Positions 8,530 to 16,674 of a DNA stretch of 38,361 bases are shown one piece after another. Both the position numbers and the translations under genes were made by a program. Numbering within the stretch: the stretch's first letter is position 1; each line of letters begins with the position of its first letter. This DNA comes from Bacteroidales bacterium (GTDB lineage Bacteria > Bacteroidota > Bacteroidia > Bacteroidales > FEN-979): the NCBI GenBank assembly GCA_023229525.1, contig JALNZC010000036.1, positions 1 to 38,361 on the forward strand, given 5' to 3'. The notes beneath the pieces were generated by a model. The model did not search any database, was not told where the DNA came from, and saw only the letters and a list, made by a program, of their open reading frames with translations.

Positions 8530-8578
8530 GATGCAAGATACAAGATATAGGATACAGGATGCAGGATGCAGGATACAA
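8530..8578 (+). repeat. Seven-copy heptanucleotide tandem repeat
   Basis: The seven units are GATGCAA, GATACAA, GATATAG, GATACAG, GATGCAG, GATGCAG, GATACAA. It is in the same family and orientation as the array at 7620-7682. It lies between the DUF3108 gene and a transposase remnant. Confidence 0.92.
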
Positions 8579-8598
8579 GATTCTCCTCTCTCGTTGAG

Positions 8599-8805
8599 CT
8601 ACTCTTTATACAGATCTTTAGCAAAGCGAAACCCCTGTGCAATTTGGAAAAATTTATCTAAACTGTATTTGTATGTGATGGGATCAGGAGGTGATTGGGA
8701 TTTATAACCACTGTAACCACCAAGTCTTGCAATGATCCATAATGCCCAGGAGATGGTTTTCTGAGGAAAAGGATTTCTTAGTTTCTGTTTAATCTTATCT
8801 TTGGT
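8599..8805 (-). pseudogene. C-terminal remnant of an IS4-family transposase
   Basis: The minus strand has an open frame of 68 codons ending at the TAG at 8599-8601. It contains ISWALWIIARLGGYSGYKS followed by QSPPDPITYKYSLDKF, the typical C-terminal signature of IS4-type DDE transposases (residues after the catalytic Glu helix). A stop codon (8806-8808) closes the frame upstream, so the catalytic core and start are missing. No inverted repeats or target duplication were found. It is a decayed insertion sequence tail, sandwiched between a heptamer repeat and the amidase start. Confidence 0.8.
8796..8803 (+). promoter_or_regulatory. Possible -7 box directly at the amidase start
   Basis: TATCTTTG matches TAnnTTTG and ends 5 bases before the amidase ATG. 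If used, transcription would start at or near the A of the ATG, giving a leaderless mRNA. No TTG is seen at the 19-nt spacing (TTT instead). The box lies within the transposase remnant. Confidence 0.35.
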
Positions 8806-8807
8806 TT

Positions 8808-10475
8808 ATGAAAAAGTTGAGAAGACCTTTAATCATTGTCCTTTGGGGCATAATATGCTTCATTTCCGGAGCATTTGTCGTCATCGTAGCCGACAAAATT
8901 GAAGTTGCTGATGTACATCACGCGCAGAAACTGATCGGGATGGAATTTACCCAGGCCGAAGCCGACAGCATGTTGCCGGCGCTTAATGAACAGCTTAGAA
9001 ATTATGAAAATATGCGTAAGTTTGATCTGCCCAACCATATCCCCATTGCATATGAATTCAATCCTATCCCGGCAGGGGTAACTTTCGAGAAGGGAATCAA
9101 ACCGTTTATATCTTCCGATTATTCCGGAACCGTGATGCCCACGGATATTAATCAACTTGCTTTTTATTCTATCGGACAGTTGTCCTGGCTTATCCACAAG
9201 AAAAAAATCACCTCTGAGAAACTAACTTTATTTTTCCTGAACCGGTTGAAAAAATATGCTCCTGTATTGCATTGCGTTGTGACGTATACAGAGGCTGATG
9301 CCATGATCCAGGCAAAGAAAGCGGATGAAGAACTGGGTCAAGGTAAGGACCGAGGTATTTTACATGGTATCCCGTTTGGGATAAAGGACATGTTTTACAC
9401 AAGAAATTACCCCACAACATTCGGAACGCCACCATACAGGAACCAGGTTACCGAGGAGGATGCCACAATCGTGGAAAAGCTCAGAAATGCCGGCGCTGTG
9501 ATGATCGCTAAATTATCGCTGGGCGAATTGGCCATGGATGATGTCTGGTTTGGCGGCATGACCCGGAATCCATGGGACACAACCAAAGGATCGAGTGGAA
9601 GCTCTGCGGGCCCTGCATCTGCCGTATCGGCCGGACTGATCCCCTTCGCAATCGGTTCCGAAACCTGGGGATCCATTATATCACCCTCCACTGTTTGCGG
9701 TGTTACCGGTCTTCGTCCAACTTATGGCCGGGTAAGCAGGTACGGCGCCATGGCGTTAAGCTGGACTATGGATAAGGTCGGCCCGATTTGCCGGTACACC
9801 GAAGATTGTGCCATTGTATTCAATGCCATTTACGGGCCCGATGGCAAAGATCAAACAGTTTATGACTATACCTTTGGTTATACCCCTATTAAAGATCTGA
9901 AAGGACTTAAGATTGGATACTTTCCGAAAGATTTTGACCGTGACACAGCCATCAATAAGCCTTTCAATAAAGCAGCCCTGATACAGCTGGAAAAAATGGG
10001 GGCTCAGCTAATTCCTCTTGGATTCCCTCAACTTCCTTACCCGGATATGGCGGTCATCCTGATGGCCGAAGCCGCTGCAGCCTTCGATGAGTTGACCTTG
10101 ACCAATCGCGATGACCTGATGGTACAACAAAAAAAAGACCGGTGGCCCAATTTGTTCCGGGCAGCCCATTTCATTCCCGCCACCGAATATATCCGGGCAA
10201 ACCGGATTAGATACCAGTTAATCCAACAGATGAATAAAATGATGGAACAGGTCGATGTTTGTATTGCACCATCATTGGCCGGCGATAATCTCCTGGTCAC
10301 GAACCTCACGGGTCATCCTTCTCTCGTTTTACCCAATGGGTTCATCAATCCGAAAACACCAACCAGTATTGTGTTAATCGGTCAACTCTTCGGTGAAGCA
10401 AAGTTGCTGGCAATTGCTAAAAAATACCAGGATGCCACAGGCTTTCATCTGAAGCATCCACCACTGGTAAATTGA
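8808..10475 (+). CDS. Membrane-anchored or secreted amidase (amidase signature family)
   Basis: The product is a 555-aa amidase with the Ser-cisSer-Lys triad. Lys193 lies in GIPFGIKDMF, the cis-Ser region is GSSGSS (about 261-266), and the nucleophile is Ser289 in SETWGSIISPS, followed by CGVTGLRPTYGRVS. The family hydrolyses C-N bonds of amides; substrate is unknown. An N-terminal hydrophobic segment (residues 8-28, preceded by KKLRR) points to a signal anchor, so the catalytic domain probably faces the periplasm. The usual GTDTGGSIR motif is altered: Trp precedes the Gly-Ser, and Ile replaces the Arg. The gene may be preceded by a leaderless promoter in a transposase relic. ArfB follows 18 bases downstream on the same strand. 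Confidence 0.88.
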   Translation: MKKLRRPLIIVLWGIICFISGAFVVIVADKIEVADVHHAQKLIGMEFTQAEADSMLPALNEQLRNYENMRKFDLPNHIPIAYEFNPIPAGVTFEKGIKPFISSDYSGTVMPTDINQLAFYSIGQLSWLIHKKKITSEKLTLFFLNRLKKYAPVLHCVVTYTEADAMIQAKKADEELGQGKDRGILHGIPFGIKDMFYTRNYPTTFGTPPYRNQVTEEDATIVEKLRNAGAVMIAKLSLGELAMDDVWFGGMTRNPWDTTKGSSGSSAGPASAVSAGLIPFAIGSETWGSIISPSTVCGVTGLRPTYGRVSRYGAMALSWTMDKVGPICRYTEDCAIVFNAIYGPDGKDQTVYDYTFGYTPIKDLKGLKIGYFPKDFDRDTAINKPFNKAALIQLEKMGAQLIPLGFPQLPYPDMAVILMAEAAAAFDELTLTNRDDLMVQQKKDRWPNLFRAAHFIPATEYIRANRIRYQLIQQMNKMMEQVDVCIAPSLAGDNLLVTNLTGHPSLVLPNGFINPKTPTSIVLIGQLFGEAKLLAIAKKYQDATGFHLKHPPLVN

Positions 10476-10493
10476 TTGGTAAAACAAGCTTGA

Positions 10494-10901
10494 ATGATTA
10501 ACGGTGATCTTTCCGGAAGGGATTTCAGTTCCGAATTCAGCTTCACGGCTTCCCGCAGCAGCGGTCCGGGCGGACAGCATGTGAATAAGGTAAGTACCAA
10601 GGTTGAATTGCGTTTCGATGTAGTAAATTCGAACCTTTTATCCCAGGAGGAAAAGGAGGTCATTCTATCGAAAGTAACCGGAAAGATCAATGCTGAAGGG
10701 GTCCTGATCATTGTTTCACAAGTGGAACGGTCGCAACTTAAAAACAAAGAGAGAACCATCGAAAAATTCTATGCTCTGCTGGCGAATGCTCTCAAACCAC
10801 GCAAAAAACGCAAGCCCACCAAACCATCACAGGCATCAAAAGAGAAAAGGCTCGAAGCTAAACGACTCCAATCAGAAAAGAAAACCCGGCGGAAAACGTG
10901 A
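10494..10901 (+). CDS. arfB: ArfB-type peptidyl-tRNA hydrolase (ribosome rescue)
   Basis: The product is a 135-aa release-factor-like hydrolase that frees stalled ribosomes by hydrolysing peptidyl-tRNA. The catalytic GGQ motif is at residues 26-28 in SSGPGGQHVNKVSTKVELRF. The C-terminus is a long Lys/Arg-rich tail (KPRKKRKPTKPSQ onwards), which in ArfB enters the empty mRNA channel. Size and layout match E. coli ArfB (YaeJ). ATG 10494 is 18 bases after the amidase stop. The stop codon ends one base before a ten-copy heptamer array. Confidence 0.93.
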   Translation: MINGDLSGRDFSSEFSFTASRSSGPGGQHVNKVSTKVELRFDVVNSNLLSQEEKEVILSKVTGKINAEGVLIIVSQVERSQLKNKERTIEKFYALLANALKPRKKRKPTKPSQASKEKRLEAKRLQSEKKTRRKT

Positions 10902-10971
10902 GACGAGGGACGAAGGACGAGGGACGAAGGACGAGGGACGAAGGACGAAGGACGAGGGACGAAGGACGAGG
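10902..10971 (+). repeat. Ten-copy heptanucleotide tandem repeat (GACGAGG/GACGAAG)
   Basis: Ten perfect 7-nt units begin directly after the arfB stop codon (10899-10901). Only position 6 varies (GACGAGG or GACGAAG). The mixture of alternating forms suggests duplication of 14-nt pairs. Confidence 0.95.
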
Positions 10972-10977
10972 GAAGTA

Positions 10978-11002
10978 AATCGAAAATCGTAAATCGTAAA
11001 TA
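10978..11002 (+). repeat. Short AATCGTA heptamer array
   Basis: AATCGAA, AATCGTA, AATCGTA (plus a partial AATAAAG) are 7-nt units immediately after the larger GACGAGG array. The same AATCGTA unit recurs at 22260-22285 and, on the opposite strand, at 16542-16576. Confidence 0.7.
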
Positions 11003-11008
11003 AAGTGC

Positions 11009-11016
11009 TATCTTTG
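11009..11016 (+). promoter_or_regulatory. -7 box of the DEAD-box helicase promoter
   Basis: TATCTTTG followed by C matches the TAnnTTTG box. A TCG, two of three bases of the -33 TTG, sits 19 bases upstream. The transcript would have a leader of about 150 bases before the ATG at 11175. Confidence 0.55.
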
Positions 11017-11174
11017 CCGAATTATTCATCCGTGTTTTAGGTTAAACGATTTATATTATCATTTCCCGCCCGCACAATCGACAGGCTTTGTGCTTCTGCA
11101 CCGATCCTCCAACAGGTAATAACCTGGTTTGAGCACATCATGGAAATCCCGAAAGCACACAATTCAATTAAATC
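11017..11174 (+). promoter_or_regulatory. Long, structured 5' leader of the helicase gene
   Basis: The leader is about 158 bases long and much more GC-rich in its middle than the flanking DNA. It contains two tetraloop hairpins: GTGC-TTCT-GCAC (11090-11101) and CAGGT-AATA-ACCTG (11113-11126). Long structured leaders are common on cold-inducible RNA helicase genes, but no known riboswitch could be recognised; the regulatory role is inference. Confidence 0.4.
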
Positions 11175-12986
11175 ATGATAACATTTAAAGAATTAGGCAT
11201 CGATACCGATATCGTGCTCGCCCTAACCGAACTTGGTTTTGAAAATCCCATGCCGGTGCAGGAAAAGGTGATCCCGCTTTTGTTGGGACCCAAAACCGAT
11301 ATTGTAGCTCTCGCCCAAACAGGAACCGGAAAAACTGCCGCATTCGGGCTCCCGCTTATTCAGCAAACCGATACCGGGAATCATCTGCCGCAAGCGCTTG
11401 TCCTCTGCCCTACCCGTGAACTGTGCATGCAAATCTCCGGCGATTTAAACGACTACGCCAAATATATTGAAGACCTGAAAGTGCTTCCGGTTTATGGCGG
11501 AAGCAGCATGGAAGTCCAGATCAAAGCGCTAAAAAAAGGAGTACAAATCGTCGTTGCAACACCCGGTCGTTTGCTCGACCTTATCCGCCGCAGGGCCATA
11601 AAATTGGGTTCTGTCCGGACTGTGCTTCTCGACGAAGCCGATGAAATGCTGAACATGGGATTCCTCGACAGCATCAATGACATCCTTTCAGAAGTTCCGG
11701 CGGATCGCAACACCTTGCTCTTTTCTGCTACAATGCCTAACGAAGTAGCTGTAATTGCCAGGAATTATATGCGTTCTCCCGTAGAAATAACGATCGGAAA
11801 CCGTAACTCCGGCGCTGAGAACATCAAGCATCTTTATTATACAGTGCATGCAAAAGACAAGTACACCGCGCTGAAACGTATCGTCGATTATTGTCCATCC
11901 ATTTATGGCATTGTTTTCTGCCGGACACGTGTGGATACTCAGGAAATCGCAGATAAACTCATTGCCGACGGATATAACGCCGAAGCCTTGCATGGTGATT
12001 TATCCCAGGCTCAGCGCGACAGTGTAATGCAAAAATTCCGCATACGGCATCTTCAATTGCTCGTTGCAACCGATGTAGCTGCACGCGGACTGGATGTAGA
12101 TGACCTCACCCATATCATCAACTACACACTTCCCGATGATCTTGGGGCTTATACGCACCGAAGCGGACGTACCGGACGTGCCGGAAAAGCCGGCACCTCC
12201 ATTGCGATCATCAACCTGAAAGAAAAACATCTGATCAAACAAATCGAAAAGCTGATCAAAAAACCTTTTATCGCTGCAAAAATACCCGGAGGACGTGAAA
12301 TCTGCGAGAAACAGCTTTTTAACCTGATCCATAAAATGGAGAATGTTGAGCTCGAGAATTCCGAAATCGACACTTTCCTTCCCTCCATTTATCGTAAACT
12401 CGAGTGGCTTGAAAAGGAGGATGTGATTAAAAGATTTGTGGCCCTTGAATTTAACCGGTTCCTTGATTATTATAGGAATGCGAAAGATATCAATGTGAAT
12501 GAGGAGAAACAACGGGATCCATCATACCGTGAAAAAAACGACCGTCGTGAATCACGCAGGGAAGTCACTGCATTCACGCGACTTTCTATCAACCTGGGCA
12601 AAGCAGATGGGCTATATCCCAATACCCTTATCGAGCTTATTAATGGAAACAGTCCCGGAAAAAGGATCCGGATCGGAGAGATCACCTTAGGGAAAAATGA
12701 TGGGGTCTTCGAAGTCGATAGCGATTATGCAAAGACCCTGATAGCCGCTTTAAATGAAGCAGAATTCAATAACAGACCGATCCAGGTTGATATGGCCTCC
12801 GATCAGACCAGGGGACAATTCAGCCAGCAAAGAACTTTCGGAAAAAAAAGGAATTCCAAAGGATTTGATGAATTCCAGGAGGGAAAAGTTTTTAAAAAGG
12901 GAAAGTCCTATGAGGCGAAAAAAGAGTTTTCAGGAAGACCCGGTCCGTTTAATAAGAAAAAGAAGAAATTCAAAAAAAACCAATGA
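11175..12986 (+). CDS. deaD: DEAD-box ATP-dependent RNA helicase (DeaD/CsdA-like)
   Basis: The product is a 603-aa RNA helicase. Visible motifs are the Q-motif region near FENPMPVQEKVIP, Walker A AQTGTGKT (47-54), PTRELC, TPGRLLD, the DEAD box in LLDEADEML (about 152-160), SAT in LFSATMP, and HRSGRTGRAG (about 332). After the two RecA-like domains comes a DbpA-type RNA-binding domain (about 468-545, starting FTRLSINLGKADGLYPN). A Lys/Gly-rich basic tail ends the protein. These features match the DeaD/CsdA group acting in ribosome assembly, mRNA decay and cold adaptation. A long leader and -7 box lie upstream, so cold regulation is plausible but not shown. Confidence 0.95.
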   Translation: MITFKELGIDTDIVLALTELGFENPMPVQEKVIPLLLGPKTDIVALAQTGTGKTAAFGLPLIQQTDTGNHLPQALVLCPTRELCMQISGDLNDYAKYIEDLKVLPVYGGSSMEVQIKALKKGVQIVVATPGRLLDLIRRRAIKLGSVRTVLLDEADEMLNMGFLDSINDILSEVPADRNTLLFSATMPNEVAVIARNYMRSPVEITIGNRNSGAENIKHLYYTVHAKDKYTALKRIVDYCPSIYGIVFCRTRVDTQEIADKLIADGYNAEALHGDLSQAQRDSVMQKFRIRHLQLLVATDVAARGLDVDDLTHIINYTLPDDLGAYTHRSGRTGRAGKAGTSIAIINLKEKHLIKQIEKLIKKPFIAAKIPGGREICEKQLFNLIHKMENVELENSEIDTFLPSIYRKLEWLEKEDVIKRFVALEFNRFLDYYRNAKDINVNEEKQRDPSYREKNDRRESRREVTAFTRLSINLGKADGLYPNTLIELINGNSPGKRIRIGEITLGKNDGVFEVDSDYAKTLIAALNEAEFNNRPIQVDMASDQTRGQFSQQRTFGKKRNSKGFDEFQEGKVFKKGKSYEAKKEFSGRPGPFNKKKKKFKKNQ

Positions 12987-13024
12987 AAATTGAATAGAGC
13001 GACTTTTGTTTAAGGATGAATTGT

Positions 13025-13032
13025 TATGTTTG
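13025..13032 (+). promoter_or_regulatory. -7 box upstream of the lipocalin-like gene, deciding the start codon
   Basis: TATGTTTG followed by C matches TAnnTTTG. It overlaps an in-frame ATG at 13026, which therefore cannot lie on a transcript made from this promoter. The next in-frame ATG at 13053 is about 14 bases after the predicted transcription start. Confidence 0.55.
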
Positions 13033-13052
13033 CAGCTCAAATCCAACACATC

Positions 13053-14063
13053 ATGCTCAAAAACATTCTCGCCCGTCAGATGGTGAGACGTACTAAGAAA
13101 CGCCTGTTTCCTGTAGATTATCTCGAACAAAAACATGTAGATCAATCTCAGCCATACCCTAACGACAGTTCTTATTTTTATGGTGGTGATAAAGACGGCA
13201 ATGCTTTTATTACCCGGATGGCTTTTCGTGAACCGAAAAGGGCCAATGAATTCTGGCTTGATTTCTATTTAAAAGGATATGGTTTTTTTGGTTTGAAAAC
13301 CTCCCCCGGAGATGAAGGAAAAGGATTTCAACAGGGTGCTCTCAAATGGGAACCCATCGAAATAGGAAAAATTTGGCGTGTGACCTTTGAAGGAACGGTC
13401 ATGGATAAAGAAGAAAAAGCCCATTATACCAAGATAAACCTGGTATTCACCGGTGATCACCCCATATACGATTTTGCCAGAAGTTCCGACCATATGGCTA
13501 TTGCCAAAGCCATCGCATCCGAAAAATGGACCCGCGAATTTTTTCATCACATGAAAGATACCCACCAGGTCCATTATGAACAAACCGGAACTATAAAAGG
13601 GACCATCATCCTCGATGAAAATCCCTTTCGATTGAACATGATGGGCTCACGCGATCATTCATTCGGTTCACGGAACTGGCTAACCTGGGATCGCCATTAC
13701 TGGATAACCGGCATTTCTGATACCGGTATCCACTGGACGGTTACCACCATCAAATGGCAATTTCTTGGCCGGCTTACCGCCGGTTTTATTACTACTTCAG
13801 ATGGTACTATCGATGCTATTATCGATTGTACCGACCTCGAAACCGTTTCAAGAGAAAAGATCCTTCCCGATCATGGTATGGTTGAGATTCAAACCCGGAG
13901 TGGCAAAACGCACATAATGGAATTTTGGCGTCATGGAGAATTCCCCTATCTTCACGATGGTAAATACATGATGCGCGAGGGCATCGGCATCTACAAATTC
14001 GACGGTGCCGACGGTATTGGTATGGTGGAATTCGGGTTTCATGCGGATAAATACAATGTTTAA
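13053..14063 (+). CDS. AttH/CrtC/DUF7064-like beta-barrel protein of unknown function
   Basis: The product has 336 residues from ATG 13053; a nine-residue longer form from 13026 would start inside the promoter box. The sequence is rich in Trp, Gly and aromatic beta-strand patterns, with a central GSRDHSFGSRNW motif (about residue 205). That motif is typical of the lipocalin-like hydroxyneurosporene-synthase/AttH/DUF7064 group, which acts on or binds hydrophobic molecules. No signal peptide is evident (the N-terminus is basic). It lies 60 bases before a PEP-synthase-like gene, and the two may be co-transcribed. The fold assignment is by motif recall; the substrate is unknown. Confidence 0.7.
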   Translation: MLKNILARQMVRRTKKRLFPVDYLEQKHVDQSQPYPNDSSYFYGGDKDGNAFITRMAFREPKRANEFWLDFYLKGYGFFGLKTSPGDEGKGFQQGALKWEPIEIGKIWRVTFEGTVMDKEEKAHYTKINLVFTGDHPIYDFARSSDHMAIAKAIASEKWTREFFHHMKDTHQVHYEQTGTIKGTIILDENPFRLNMMGSRDHSFGSRNWLTWDRHYWITGISDTGIHWTVTTIKWQFLGRLTAGFITTSDGTIDAIIDCTDLETVSREKILPDHGMVEIQTRSGKTHIMEFWRHGEFPYLHDGKYMMREGIGIYKFDGADGIGMVEFGFHADKYNV

Positions 14064-14123
14064 AAAAGGGAAGGAGAATAGAGATTGGTGTCAGGTGATA
14101 GGGGAATTTGTTAAAAAGGACTG

Positions 14124-16556
14124 GTGTTGATTAAATTTATTCAGGATATACAGGACGAAGCGGTTGGGGGAAAAGCCAGGGGATTGCAGGTACTCAAAAA
14201 GATCGGGCTGAATGTGCCCGATGCGTTTGTTCTGATTCATCCCCGCAAAGAACTTCTTGATGATGACCGGTTAAAAAAGCATCTTCTGGCTCTCGGTGAA
14301 GGGAACAAAGCAGTTCGTTCGTCCGCAGTCAGTGAAGATGGAACCAACGCCTCGTTTGCCGGTCAGTTTGAAACGTATCTGAACCTGCGTACTTTCGGAG
14401 AGATCAAAAACGCAATTGTTCGTTGCATTGAGGCCGCCAAGGCTGACCGCGTCAAGTCCTATTCAGGAAACCGTAATTCGGACGCAGATTTACGCATTTC
14501 GGTGATCCTGCAGAACATGGTCGATGCACGCGTTGCTGGCGTGGTTTTTTCCGCGAATCCGGTGAATCATCGTCGCGATACTATGCTCATCAATGCTATT
14601 CCCGGTCAAGGTGAAAAACTGGTCAATGGAATGCAGGATGCCATGCAGTATGAAGTTTTTCGGAGCGGGAAAAATATTTCTTCCTTTCTTCGTTTTCGTT
14701 CATCTTCAGGAACAGAAAATGCTCCACAAGTTCATCTCTTACTGACAGAACAACAACTCCAGGAAATCCTGGATGGAGCCAAACGGGCAGAAGCTCACCA
14801 TGGCGCCCCGGTTGACCTTGAATGGGCGATCGATCATGACGGTATCCTTCATTGGTTGCAGGTAAGACCGATAACAACCCTGCCGGAGGTACACTTAAAC
14901 GAACTCGATACTGTAAAAGAGGAGAGTACCGATGTATGGACTTTGGGCAATATCGGTGAGATGATGCCCGGTGTTGCCACTCCCCTCACCTATTCGGTTA
15001 GCGCCGAAGCCATCGATTATGGTATGACAGTACTGGCAGACAAGGTCGGCGCTTTTAAGCTCAGGGATCGTACTTCCCTCAGATATATCCAGATGTTTTA
15101 TAACCGGTTGTTCATCAATATGAGCAATATGATGGATTACCCCAAACGGATCTGGCTCAATAAAGCGGACGATGTGCAGTTTGCTTTGAGCGGTAAGGTC
15201 TTTCCAGGGATCGAGGCACAACCGGAAATCTCATTGCCAAGACGGATCCTGAATTTTTACAGGCAACTGATCAGTACTTTCCGAGCAAAAAAACATCTGG
15301 AAGACCTGAAAAAACTGGAGGCTGCATTCCGGATCGATACCACTGGCGACCTTCACCAGAGCCATCTGAACCTTGAAAAGGCAAGGTTGCAACTGGGAAT
15401 AGGTTTTGGCCATCACTTGATGACATCGGCACAATCGGGAACACTCTATTCTGCATTTATGCGGATCATGACCGATAATAAACGTGTTCCATCGGCCGAA
15501 GATCATCACAGGGCCACCCTGTTGCTTGTTGACATCCCTGAAATCGAAAGCGCTGATGCGGTTAAATCACTGGAACATTTTGCCGGCTTGATGTATAGCG
15601 ACCCGACATTCGCAAAACTTTTCTTTGATGTAACTCCTGAAGAAGCGCTCATCCTTTTGCAACAGTCTGCACCACCTGAGATAATCCGTCAATTCAATGC
15701 ATTTATTGAACGACACGGACACCGGTGTGTGCGTGAATCTGAACTGCGCGAGAAAACCTGGGAAGAAAACCCTCTCCTGCTTATTCAAGCACTGCAAACG
15801 CGGGTACGTATGGGTGAGGTAAAGCACATTCCTCATGATTTCATCAAAGAGACCGAGGAAGCATTGAATCATCTTCCGAAATTGAAACGAATTATTCTCC
15901 GCCAGATGGTACCGATTGCCCGGAAAGCGGTTGCCCGGCGTGAAATCACAAAAGCCTATGTAATCAAGATGGTCAGTAAAGTCAGGAAAGGATATCGCAT
16001 ACTGGCCAGCAAAATGATGGATGCAGGTCTTCTTGATGACGCTGACCAGATATATTTCCTGAAACATGAAGAGATTGGTCAATTGATAAATGACCGTAAC
16101 CCCGGTTGGAAAGTAAAAGCAAACCGGCGCCGGGAACTATTACCTGAACTCGATAAACTGGTTTTCGAAGAGGTCAGCTTTGGGATCCCTGAACCACTGG
16201 AACAGGAAATAGATATTGAAATTCAGGAGGGACAGTTAAAAGGGATCCCCGTCAGCAGCGGCATAGCGGAAGGCCGTGCCCGCATTATCCATTCTCTGGC
16301 CGATGCCGAAAAATTAATGGAAGGCGAAATCATGGTGGCTTCGTTTACCGATATCGGTTGGACTCCATATTTCAGCATTATTTCCGGGCTCATCACCGAA
16401 ATAGGGAGTCCTCTTTCCCATGGCGCTGTAGTCGCCCGCGAATTTGGCATCCCTGCTATCGTCGGGGCCAAAGGAGCCAGGCGTTTCCTATCGGATGGAG
16501 ATTTGGTCAGGCTCAATGGGAACCGTGGAATAATTGAAAAAATTTACGATTTGTGA
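14124..16556 (+). CDS. PEP-synthase / rifampin-phosphotransferase-like enzyme
   Basis: The product is an 810-aa swivelling-domain phosphotransferase. The N-terminal ATP-grasp (about 10-255) has VGGKARGL, KAVRSSAVSEDG with SFAGQFETYLN, and LEWAIDHDGILHWLQVRPI. A helical middle follows. The C-terminal phosphohistidine domain has SPLSHGAVVAREFGIPAIVG, with the His in LSHGAV. No C-terminal pyruvate/PEP-binding barrel of the classical PpsA is present, and the order ATP-grasp, spacer, His domain matches rifampin phosphotransferase-type proteins. The acceptor is unknown. The start is GTG 14124, with AAAAAGGA just upstream. The last codons and stop lie in a 7-nt repeat. The upstream lipocalin-like gene is the probable partner. 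Confidence 0.85.
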   Translation: MLIKFIQDIQDEAVGGKARGLQVLKKIGLNVPDAFVLIHPRKELLDDDRLKKHLLALGEGNKAVRSSAVSEDGTNASFAGQFETYLNLRTFGEIKNAIVRCIEAAKADRVKSYSGNRNSDADLRISVILQNMVDARVAGVVFSANPVNHRRDTMLINAIPGQGEKLVNGMQDAMQYEVFRSGKNISSFLRFRSSSGTENAPQVHLLLTEQQLQEILDGAKRAEAHHGAPVDLEWAIDHDGILHWLQVRPITTLPEVHLNELDTVKEESTDVWTLGNIGEMMPGVATPLTYSVSAEAIDYGMTVLADKVGAFKLRDRTSLRYIQMFYNRLFINMSNMMDYPKRIWLNKADDVQFALSGKVFPGIEAQPEISLPRRILNFYRQLISTFRAKKHLEDLKKLEAAFRIDTTGDLHQSHLNLEKARLQLGIGFGHHLMTSAQSGTLYSAFMRIMTDNKRVPSAEDHHRATLLLVDIPEIESADAVKSLEHFAGLMYSDPTFAKLFFDVTPEEALILLQQSAPPEIIRQFNAFIERHGHRCVRESELREKTWEENPLLLIQALQTRVRMGEVKHIPHDFIKETEEALNHLPKLKRIILRQMVPIARKAVARREITKAYVIKMVSKVRKGYRILASKMMDAGLLDDADQIYFLKHEEIGQLINDRNPGWKVKANRRRELLPELDKLVFEEVSFGIPEPLEQEIDIEIQEGQLKGIPVSSGIAEGRARIIHSLADAEKLMEGEIMVASFTDIGWTPYFSIISGLITEIGSPLSHGAVVAREFGIPAIVGAKGARRFLSDGDLVRLNGNRGIIEKIYDL

Positions 16557-16576
16557 TTTTAGATTTACGATTTTAA
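16542..16576 (-). repeat. Five-copy ATTTACG/ATTTTAG heptamer repeat forming the gene end
   Basis: Five consecutive 7-nt units: ATTTACG, ATTTGTG, ATTTTAG, ATTTACG, ATTTTAA. The first two encode the C-terminus IYDL and the stop codon of the PEP-synthase-like gene. On the minus strand it reads as the TAAATCG family seen at 10978 and 22260. Confidence 0.85.
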
Positions 16577-16674
16577 AACGCAGGACTTATCACAGTCTTA
16601 TCAAGTTTTATCCAAGGAAAAAAGAGTAAACCTCAATCTAAATTCCCCTCCCTTTAACAAGCTGTGTGTGTACT

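Noticed and set aside
10902..10971. Possible CRISPR array
   Set aside because: The units are contiguous 7-nt tandem copies without spacers, and no cas gene is nearby.
10769..11029. Frames read through the GACGAGG array (for example a repetitive minus-strand protein)
   Set aside because: Tandem repeats of 7 nt open all frames by chance; there is no start context or family match.
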